In this document: positions 44,083 to 56,000 of the stretch, piece by piece
Layout of the letters: each line of letters begins with the position of its first letter
How positions within the stretch are numbered: the first letter of the stretch is position 1
Assembly: GCA_012932295.1 (NCBI GenBank)
Contig: JAAONU010000013.1
Span: 6,990,603 to 7,054,602, forward strand
Source: Cyclina sinensis
Lineage: Eukaryota; Mollusca; Bivalvia; Venerida; Veneridae
DNA: 64,000 nucleotides
Direction of reading: 5' to 3'
Program-made: the position numbers and the translations under genes
Notes under the pieces: generated by a model
Seen by the model: only the letters and a program-made list of their open reading frames with translations
What the model was told of the DNA's origin: nothing
The model's database searches: none

Positions 44083-47000
44083 ATGGCTCCCTCGCAAAGT
44101 CAAGTTGTTACATTGGCCGCAGGTTCAGCTCTAGTAGTTGGTGCAATATTCACAATATTTCTTATCAGACGTAGAAACAAAACAGAAGAAAAACCCGGTA
44201 AAGAGCATGATTCCTTTTAGTTTTGAATTTGTCGTTCGGAAATTCGTACCTTATTTGTGTCGTACCCATCAATTTGAACAGGTTGAGCAAATTCAGCAAA
44301 CTTTTTATGTATCTTCGGTTTACACATATAACATGGGATCTGTAAGCTATGTACAGTTTTTTACCTACATGATGAGCAGTTTTATTGCGTGAAGTGCCAA
44401 TATGCGGTGGTCGAGGGGTTAGTGGTTGCTGGTTCGAATCCCACTAGCTTAAGGTCTTCAGCGTACACAATATATATACTGTTAAAGCCGCATCAGATGA
44501 AAAGTGAAATTTTTAAAAAGTGGCATTTAAAGTTTTGGAAACCAGAACTAGAATCCCACCAGAGGTGAGAGTTTCCAGTGACATTCCACAGTCCTCACTT
44601 TCGGCGCGAGTACTGGCATGAACCCAGGAAGCAGTTGCAAGAACTGGCCTGCCTAGTATAGTCAGTTATGACTGTTGGCAGTGATTAGTTGAACTTGAAC
44701 TATGCATCTTCATCTTTGATTTGTTTAAGACTCTATTTCTTTCTTATATAAATGACCTCCCACAAAATATCAAGTCCAAAGTCTGCCTGTTTGCTCATGA
44801 TACTGCAGTATACCTTGCTTTGACATCTGCAAACCCATCAGTTACATTTACCCTCCAAAATGACCTGAATTTGTTAGAAAAAAATGCATTTGGAGTGTGA
44901 TATGTAATCAACACTTCCGAGTGTCAAGTTATCCACACATCTATAATATAGCCACTAAATACTTACTCCATGGAACTCTGCTAGAATCAGTCAGCTCAGC
45001 TAAATACCTTGGCATGGATATCTCGAATAACCTTACATTGAATGCCCATATTAACAGGTCAACTCAAGAAGCTAATAATATGTATTTGTGCAGAAACATA
45101 AAAGTCAAGTCTCAGCCATAAAGTCCATGACTTACCAGACTTTAATCAGGCTCCAACTTGAATATGGTTCTGAAGTATGGTTGCCCCATACCCAAACACA
45201 AATAGATCAAACTTAAAGCGTCCAAAGAGGAGCAGCCCATTGGATCAAGGTAGTCTATGGTCAAGCTTTAAGTGTTACTGACATGCTCTACCCCCTGAAT
45301 CTCCGATGACTCGATCTCAGGTGTATAGATGCTAGGTTTTTCCTCTTTTGCAAGATTCATCACAGACTGTTTACCATCTTAATAGAAGAGTACCTGACCC
45401 CTATTTATATCCTGAATGTCACATCTAGGCCATTCACTGAACTATAGGTTATTTACAGCAACTTCCAGCTACAATAAGTTCTCTTTCCTTCCTATAACTG
45501 TATACCACTGGAACCAGTTACAACCCAATGTTGCCCACCTCCCAGCTTCAGAGCAGTTCAGTGCAGCCATACTAAGCATTGAACATGTCTCACCCTAGTA
45601 AACCTGCCCTTTGATTTTAACTCTTTCATTTAAATTAACTTCTTGCATTTTTATCCTCTTTTTAAAATTCCCTTCTGGAAAAAATGTCTTTGTCCCTGTG
45701 AGGGATTGGACATTAATGGAAGATAGATAAGCAAACACTAAGAACGCTTTAAAAAGTTAAATTGATAAAAGAATATTTTTGTCATTTGTTATATAAAAAA
45801 AGCAATATATATACATCATAAACATTAATTTAATTCTACATATTGGTGATAAAATATACATGTACAACTTGGGAACCAAGTGAGCGATGTAATCTGATGG
45901 CCATTTCTTGTAATTAAAAATGATAAAGAAGTTGCAAGCTACGTGAGGTTTGGAGTAATTATCCAATTTATTAAGCAAACATACATGTCGGTCTGAACTA
46001 ATGAAGCTGTTTGGCTTTTTGTGCAGGTATTTTAATTAGTGAGCTACTTTGTTTGTTGATTCACCGACTTTGTTGTTTGCTAAAATTACCAAACATTAAA
46101 ATATAAGAATTTGCAGATCATTAAATTTAGTTGATACAGTAATGACAGGAACAAGAATATTGATAAATCTTATTCAAAAGATACAATAAACAAAATACAT
46201 ATTTGATGAAGTTTTTTAATAATATAACATGTAAATAAAGAAAATATGATCAAATCTTAGAATTCTGAATAAAAAAAGGGTGGGTCTAGCCATCCTTTAA
46301 GTTACAGAACATAACATCATCGAACTTACCAGTCCATCAATTAAGATTGATTGAACCTCCCTACAACAACAACAACCTCTCTACAACAAACACTTTGACT
46401 TGATCCTAATGGTGTTAGCTCTTGGGAGGTTGGACTGTACATTGTTGATCTTATTAAAGCACATTTCAATTAACAAAGATATCATTGACACGTAGCTTAA
46501 AATAACAATGATTTACTATTTTTCAATTCCAGTATGTTTCAAAACATCTTCACCGTAACCTGTGATGAAGTTAGACAAATTACACAAAAGTTACATCAAA
46601 TTTTTTTTTTCCTTTCAGATCTGAAACTGTATTGAATGTATTGTGTTTTTCGCTTTTATTTTTACATTTTCATTAAAAGACATCTTTTTTACATATGATA
46701 TAAAGAGAAAGAGCTCAGCACTGAAGATTTTTGTAATATACTGTAATTTAATAAAACCACAATTAAAAAGTCACAGGTTTCCTTTTAGCAAGAATCAGTG
46801 AGTTGTTTGACCTCAAATGATAGGGCTTTTTGTCAGTCTTTCAAAGATATAGTCACTGTCCTATATTGTTGTTCTTCCAGTTTAAGTGTTTAGCATATCA
46901 AAGATACTGTCACTGACCAGTATTGTACTTTCAGTTCAAGTTGTAAAGTTGTTTTTGTTGATGATTATTTTATAATGGAGAGAGTTGAATTTCTTTTTTA

Positions 47001-50000
47001 GTGAAGCCAAAAACTGTTAAAACTGAACATGCTGAACGAGAGACCAAAAAAGAAGAAGGAGGAGTACAGGGTAGACAAGGGGAGGGAGATGGTCTGATAC
47101 TGGACCCCTCAGTTGGTCCTCCTTTACCTGATAAAGAGGGCCTTACCATCTCAACATCATGGGCAATATTGAATGACGATGAATCTCACATCAGTAGTCC
47201 CCACCTGTCACCTGTGGACAGTGAGACAAGTATTGTAAATGGTACAGAGGATGGTAACAGTGAGAGTATCTCAATAATAAATAGCACTAACAATGATACT
47301 GCCTTTGACAATGGTGATGATACACCATCTAACTCTGTCCTGGAAGCTCCTGACCAGAGCACTATACTGGAGGAAAAGGGTATGTATTTGATGATACATA
47401 CTGATAAATTCAAAGAGATTATTGAATCTTGTTTGACTGTTTTTATTCAGAATTTATGAACATTGTCTATGTACAAAGCTATGAAATAATACCTACTTGA
47501 AATGGCTTTTATGTTACAGAATTGTTAAATATGATAAAAATAATTTGTGTTTTGAAGGAAGCTCTTTTAAAAATCTGCATAATTTTTTTCTACTAATCAC
47601 CTTGTTTCTCCATAGATTTTGCTGTACGAGGACACATTATCTCAGATTGTTGAATTTATTCATTTTAGTGCCAGTAACAGCACGTATGTCTTCCATGGAA
47701 CATGAAACAGTGGATGTCGAAGCCATGAATATTCAGTATGAGGAACTTCTTAAAGAACATAAGGAGTCTGAGTCTCAGACCTTCACTTCAGCTGAAATCA
47801 AAGAGGCTCTTACAGCTACCCAGACCCCCTCTCAGGGCCTCACTGTACGGAATGCAGAGGTTCTTACAGGGTTGCTCACATTTGAGGACATTCATCTCAA
47901 GCATGCTGCTGTACAGGGCATAGCCAACTGTGCTACTTTCACACATAATCAGGTGAGAAACTGTATAGCATGACATCTTTTATATTTTATATGGCATGAT
48001 TATGAGATTAAAAGTGAAAGTCTGTACGGGTTTTTCAGTACCTCATGCATGGGTACTTGTTTGAACCAAGGAAGCAGTCAACGTGCGGGATAAAGGTTTT
48101 GGTATGTTGCAGGAACTTTTTTCCAGTTTATGTAACTTAAACAGGTTAAAACTAATCATGAAATTCTGGAAATACCTGGATAGAGCAAAGTTGATCTTTA
48201 TAGGACATCTAGGTCTTATGGTGACTTACCAGTATACCGGTAATTGAAATTTGAATGATTCTAGCATGATACATGTATTTCTCATTTATGAGATCTTTGT
48301 GCCAGTGTAGGCCTGTTTAAAGGCAGAATTCGCAATGTACAAAGGCTGTGTTATGGTAATGTGAGTCTAGTTAATTTTATCTTATTTCAATACAAAAGCA
48401 ACACCTTGTGCAAGAGACAACTAATGTTTTACAGCTGTATTGCAGAGTTAGGTATGACATGAACATTTTTATGGGTGTAACTTCTTTCAGACTGTGCAAG
48501 AACTGAACTAAAAATTAAAAGTAGAAGTAATACAATAAAGTAGGGACACGAATATTGAATCAGTATTGCAATACTCAGTTGTGCTTATTCCAATATTCAG
48601 CATCCATACACTTAGACTGCTGCCCAATATTTTGAATGTATGAATGTCACATTCAGTCACATTATTCGGAGAATGACAGAATGCATAATACATTCTTAAA
48701 AGATTATATTTCAAAGAAATTTTTAGGGATGGCAGTTTTCCTGGATTTTGCTTACTGGTTTGATCTTCCGAACGGTTAACCACATTGAGGATTGTACTGT
48801 CCATGAAATACGGGATCATCATCATTAATCACATGCATTTTCTTGCATAAACAAATCCTAAATAATACATGAGAGAAACGCGGGAAATTATCTGTGTGTG
48901 GGTTATTGGGATTGTAACATATGCAAAAGATTCTTTTGCATCAATAGGAGACGTTTTACTGACTTAGGACTATTTGTTAAGTTGAAGATTTTAAGTTATG
49001 AAGTTTGGCAAAGGTAAAGCAGATTGTGAGAAGTAAGGAAGAGAATGCGTTTATATCTTTAAATCGCTACTCATTAATAGTAAAAAGTACCGCGTGTAAC
49101 TTATAATTCACTTTGATTACGTTTCTGATCTTAAGACATTAAATCATTTAAATAATTCAACTGTGTTTGATTCCTGTCATTAAAAAGTACATCGATAATC
49201 GCTGACATATCTAATTATTAAACAACTGATGAAGCAATCAGGCTATTTCAATTGTTAGGAGAAAAACTTGTGTCAGAGTGTCATGGTTCTGTTAATTGTG
49301 CGACAAGCGTATTTTTCACACCTCTGTTGGACTAATTTACTGACAGATAAACACCTGCAAGAGGCAGGTAGAACATAAAATTAACGTGTTTGATATATTT
49401 CATAAACTTTTGATTTTAACTTTGTATCTTTAATTTTTCTAACTTTTTATTATTATTTTTTTTCCAGTTAACCGTTGCCGAATTTGAAACCAGTTAACCG
49501 CACATACGTGTACAAATGGTTAATCCGTTAACTGTTTACATCCCTAAACATTTTAGATCTTTCTTATTGCAGTTGTGTGTTTCACAAATATGTTTTTGAC
49601 CCATATTTTCTCTAGATAGATTTGATGTTCTGAAAATGTATTACCTCCCCCCTTTCTAAAAAGGTACTTACGTTTAGTGAAAGACAGTGTATGCTGTCCA
49701 TTAAGATTATCGGGCGGACTTAAGTTATGCCTTTGTACACAATATGCTGATTAAATATATTACATAATGCTCATGTTTTGTCACTAGAAATAGGTCAACA
49801 CATGGAATATAATATTAAAACAAGAGTTTTGCAAAACAGATGCAATATACCCCCATCAGCCCAGACTGCAAACTGATGATGCCAGCAATTTCACATGGCG
49901 CTGCAGAAATATTCGTAAATCATCAAATCAGCAAGAATTAATATTACAAAAAAAAGGGGGAGATAATTTAAAAAAAAAAACTAGATAGAGTTACATTTCT

Positions 50001-53000
50001 TGTACAGTGCACATTTACTATTTACCTTCTATCTGTTTCATGACAATCGTTTTCACAGTGTTCAAGTTATGCTCCATACAAAAATCCATTATAGAAATCA
50101 AAGAAGGGGAGAATACTCAGAAACAGGATATGTAGAGTTATGCTTCTTGGGCACTGCATTTCTCCTTGTCATCATCTATTTATATTTTAAGTTTCACTAC
50201 AATTCACTTCATAATATATAAGTAATGTTCCAGGCAGAAAATGTTTGAAAAGGGAGATAATTCAAAAATGAGACCAGGTCGAGTTAAATTTCTTGTGCAC
50301 TGCTCTTCTGCTCATTGCAAGAAGCTGCACAGCAAGTTTGAAAATAGTCAGCCAATATGGTTTGGACAAAGTCTGGACACTGCCCACCTGCCCGCACGGG
50401 GTTTCCCATAACACAAGGCGTCTTTCAACAGGCATATAAAAACGTCTGTAGAACTGCCTGATAATTAAGCTATTCTTCAGTAAGTGACACTTGAGTAAAG
50501 TGGAACAAAATAAGTGTGATTGCCATTGGTTGTGTTTTGGAGAAGATGATGCACACAATACACCTTTATTGTTTTCAGTACAAAGAAATAAAGGTCTCCT
50601 GGATGCCGTTTAAAATCGTATCTCAAAAGTGTTTTATATTTGCACCTAGTGCAGCCCAGTATAATACATAGCCATGAACCCTACAATCACACTGTTAAAT
50701 GGGTAAAGTATGACAGGTGAAAACAGACATAAGCCCAGTTGTGAAAATTAGTTCAGAAGTGTATTTCAATAAACCAATAGATTGAGTAGTTCAAAGAAGA
50801 AGAAAAATGCTTAGATGATGTGTATATGAGTCCTGTTGATTTTGGGTCAGTGCATTAAAGGACAAGGTCTTAGTGAGTTAAACCTCAAAAATGATTTCCA
50901 TAGAATTACTTAAGAACAATTATTATTACTGGACCAAGGACTTCAAACTTTACATGGTTTAGCATGATGAGTAGATGATCCCTGCTGATTTTGTATCACC
51001 ATGTCAAAGATCAAGATCACAGTCACAGACTTCACATCCGAAATGGTTTCGGATCATTAATTGAAGAATTATTAAACCCTGAACCTATTTTCTAGAAAGG
51101 TTGGTTTAGCATTAGAAGTAGAGAACTCATTTTGCAGCTACTAAGGAAACTTTTTCTGATCTGTTATAGAACAAGTATACTGGGAACCTACTAAATATAC
51201 AGGATGGTTGGATAGGAAAAGGAAGATATTCCACTATGATTTTTAGGTCACTTTATCAAAGTTTTCTTCGAAAATTGTGTCAGTAGAGTAAGGCTGAATA
51301 AACACTTGTTATGGTTCCAGTGACCCAGCCAACCCTGATTTTACACACATGATCTGTAATATTATTATATAACAAAATGCCATTGGTAAAACTTTTGAGC
51401 ATGAACTGTTAGGGGTATGAAAAGCAAATGGGTAGAATATATACAAATGGGATTTATTTGGAATGTTGTTTGTTTATCATTGAGTATGTGGTCAGAGATG
51501 GCAGTACCCAGCATGTCTACGGCCGAGTGTGTCAATTGACAAATCTCTCATTTTGAATCTTCTCCACATAAAATTGGACATTTAGCTAGATGTTTCTGTG
51601 GATGCACTCAGCACTCATCATTTGATTAAAGTTATGAACAACTGAATGTAGGAACCTCAAACTTAACTGGATGTTTGAAGAGTTGATCAGTTGTTGATCC
51701 CTATTGATATCTGGTAGTATCACTTTTTTAAATGTCAAGGTCACATTGACCTTTACTTAAAAAAATAGATTTTGAGTCAACAACTTTAGAACAACTAAAA
51801 CTCACACCTTGCAGGATGGTTCAATATAAATGATCTGATGACCCCTAATGAACTTTGGTTAACTGTGTAAGCTGTCAAGTTCAAAGTAACAATAACTTTT
51901 AAAATGGTTTCTCATTTATTACTCAAGAGGGACTGAACCCAGGACCCTCTACAGAATTATTGACATCTGTCAGTTCATTACTCCTACTGAATTTAAAGAT
52001 GCTGCAATAAAAGTCAAGGTCACAGTGACACTGAAATGGTTTCTAGTCAATATCTAAAGAACTACTGCATGTAGATTCTTCAAACTGCTTTGAAATTCTT
52101 TAAGGCTAAATTAAATGATACTTTGGTACTAACCCTTGTTTTGCATTTAATCATGTGTTTTTAAGTTACTACTTATGTAAGTAGCACTAGATCTTATGAA
52201 GTACAATACTAATGTTGCTACAAGTCTGGCTGCATATTAATTGCTGCTTCATTGAATCAGACTAGGCATATTTGCTGTTTCTAATTAGAGATGCAGTTGT
52301 AAGATTATGACCTTGTGACCTTGTTTCTATTGATTGTTCCTTGGTCCTGCTTACTGTACACTACCTGTAATCTTCCTGACTGTATGAATAATTTAAACAA
52401 CAACATTTCTCTTGAATGCAAGCAGTCAAAAGTCTTCAAGAAATAGTAACTCTGCTGTATTTTATATCTGTATAACTGTGATACATTTAAACTGTTGACA
52501 ATAACTTTAAGATGAAAATCTGTGACTATTGTTGGATAATGTTGATAGTTTGAGGTTGTACTTTTATTAATATTGGACACAACTCAAAATATGAAGGGCA
52601 CTTGTTTCCACCTCTCTAAGTTGTCCATTTTGTTAATTCTGAAACAGATTGTTCATGCCATGTATGTTAATTTTGTAAAAGCATGAAATATATTTCCATC
52701 TTTTTTTTTAATCAAACATCAAGCCATTATCACTATTTTTATTAAAATGTCTAGATGGCAGTTTGGGTACATAGAGAAAATGTGTGGGGGATAATAAGTA
52801 ATGCATACTTGTGTCACTAATAAATGAAACAATCACAAGAGCTGTGCTGCCTTGCATTAAAGATAATAAATACAAAAATGATAACTTGTGAAACATCTTA
52901 ATTTTTTAATTTGAGGTATAATCTTGTCTTTCATTGAAGACTTAGATACATAAGGTTTGATTGATGCCCAATTAATGATGTAGTTTTAAGATAGACAGAT

Positions 53001-56000
53001 ATTTCAGCCAGAATGTTGAAACATGGCTGACAGAATTGTTGACTTTTGAATTACTGGAATATTTTCTTCTGTAAGTTGATAAGTTTTATTCCTAATTTTT
53101 GTCATTAGAAGTTTGAAGTTTGGTGTTTGGATTTAAAAATGGTTTACTTAATACTGAATTTCACATGGCTTCATAACTTAAATCTACATTTTGAATTGGA
53201 AGCAAAAATGACGTTGAAAACTTTTTGGTCAGAAACAATTCTGTCAGTTCTGTAACTTAAGCTACAGAGGAAATGTTAGTGCTTATACTTAAATTAAATG
53301 TTAATTTTTTCCCGAAAGAATACAAGGATTGTGAGAAATTGATTCCTTGTTCCTGCAGTGGATTTAAAAAGGCTTGTTTGTTAATGAATATTAATACAAT
53401 ATTGAGGATGACCTTTTTGTAAATGAGATATTTTAGCCATATTTTGGAGTCATTATGCATGAAAAAAAAAGAGAGTAAATATTAAGTAAATGTATGATAA
53501 AGTTAACTTTATATCAGTAAGCCACAGTGTTGCATTTAATGGAAAAAGGCAAAGACGTGCATTTCTGTTGTTTGTTTTGAATATAACCACACATCTGCTT
53601 TGACATTGACATGCATGCAAATAATAATACTTCTTTTGAATTTTCTGCGTGTATTGAGTTATAACAACAGCAGTTCTAGGTAAGAATCACAGCTGGTGAC
53701 TGGTCAATACCAGTATAATTAGTTAATGTAACGGCTGAAAATAGGCATTGCATGTTACAGGGTAGCTATATATGGAAATAACAGGTCTTATAGTTTCTGT
53801 ATTAGCATACTGGTTTAAGTTTAAAGGATAAGTCTTTTTGAAGGTGAGTGTCTGTATAGTAAATTTTATTATGCTTTATATAGTAAAAACAATTGGGATG
53901 TGTACTTCCATTTTTATGCCCAAAAGTGTAGAAAAGATATTAGGCATGTACCAGGGGTTTAAACCTGTGAAAGGTCTCACCCAATATTTTGGAAGCAGTG
54001 TTGATTTCTAGTATGAAATCACTTTTTAAGATGCTTGGTGATCACTTTTTAAGATGCTTGGTGAGACATTTAGGTCATTGTAACCTTTATAAAAATGTCT
54101 AATGAATCTTATATGGTTTTGACATTGAGATTTATTATGGGCCTGTCTGTCTGTCTGCTATTTCAGTAGCAAGTACATGGTAGAAAAGTGGACTTTTGAC
54201 ATTAACTGTTGAATGATCTTTGAACAACATGTTACCTTAGACAGTTTTGTTCTCAATTTTGCAACATTTCAAGTGCCACATTTTTTAATCCATTATGTAA
54301 GGTGGATTAAGTGCAGAAAGTTATATACTTAATGCACCTCAAGGTACAATGGTTCCTGTCTTTGATTTTTTCCAAATAAATCCTAATTGCAGTTATGACA
54401 GTTGATTGAAACGAAGAATCTTTCAATTAATACACTGTTTCAATAAGGCCAGTCCATGTCAATTATTGGGTTTCAGGAGTGAAGTTTTTGTTTAGATTTA
54501 ATTTAAGTTGGAAAAGTATGTGTGGTGTAACAGTGTTTACTTGATCAAGAGATAAAAGAGAGATAATGTATTTGTAGTTTGGATCAGGTGTTTTAGGCTC
54601 TACAAGCAACAGTTAATACTGTACTTGGCAGAACCATGTAAAACATGGTAACCCAAAGCTTTCTTCACTATCTTCGTAGTACCTTGTGTACTATAAGGGA
54701 AAAAGTATTTATGAACATAGAAACACTCACAATTTGAAATGTCATTATATTCATTTCACACTACTTAATAAATGTTAAAAAAAGGAATGAGCTTGTAGGT
54801 ACAAACACTCATTTATTTTATTTTATTATGAAAATTCAGCCAAACATTACAAGTTTCATCTTGTAGTTGGTGGTTTTGATTCCCATCAGCAGGGGTTTCA
54901 TTAAGTTTTTGAGTTGGATGAAGTACATGTAAAGTAGGCGGGTGATTTGCTGCCAGTTGTTATAAATTAAGCCTATTTTTAAGAAAAGTAGCCGGGTGAA
55001 GATCTCAAAAAAGCAGGTGAAAATAACTGCCTTCCGCCTCTTAATGAAAGCCCTGCATCAGGTGTCAGAGTCTTCAGTGACTGGCTGTATTCCACACTTA
55101 CATTGTGAGTATTGGTTTGAACTGTAGTAACCTGGCCTATGAGGTCAATTTGGGACACCCATCCAAGTACTAACCATGGATAACGTTGCTTAACTTAGCA
55201 AATGTTCCAGACACTCCAACCATGTCGCTAAAGAGCTAGCCCAACAGCGAGGCTGTTGGAAATGCCTTATATACCCGGTGTCCACTACACTCCTCCCCTC
55301 TTTAACCTTTAGGAGCTGGGCATCTACTGTACAGCTTCCTACAGAGACCCCATTTCGCTCCAACTGTGCAAGGGACTCAATTCCCACTGCACTCCCAGTG
55401 CACACAGGCACTAACCAAGGTAAAGAGCCGGCGAAGATTCGTAGAATTACCGCTGCCACCAATGTAGTAACCTGGCCTATGAGGTCAATTTGGGACACCC
55501 ATCCAAGCACTAACCATGGATAACGTTGCTTAACTTAGCAAACGTTCCAGACACTCCAACCATGTCGCTAAAGAGCTAGCCCAACAGCGAGGCTGTTGGA
55601 AATGCCTTATATACCCGGTGTCCACTACACTCCTCCCCTCTTTAACCTTTAGGAGCTGGGCATCTACTGTACAGCTTCCTACAGAGACCCCAATCCACTA
55701 CAACTGTGCAAGGGACTCAATTCCCACTGCACTTCCAGTGCACACAGGCACTAACCAAGGTAAAGAGCCGGCGAAGATTCGTAGGATTACCGCTGCCACC
55801 AATGTAGTAACCTGGCCTATGAGGTCAATTTGGGACACCCATCCAAGTACTAACCATGGATAACGTTGCTTAACTTAGCAAACGTTCCAGACACTCCAAC
55901 CATGTCGCTAAAGAGCTAGCCCAACAGCGAGGCTGTTGGAAATGCCTTATATACCCGGTGTCCACTACAGAACCTAGGAAACAGTCGGAAAGCAGAATAA

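Noticed and set aside
44138..44392. 84-codon plus-strand frame across the end of the first armadillo exon
   Set aside because: It reads another frame and continues into the intron past a GT donor that joins in phase with exon 2.
55190..55863. Frames of 81-106 codons in the 340-bp repeat
   Set aside because: They cross LTR/internal borders and occur on both strands; the unit is explained as a noncoding TRIM.
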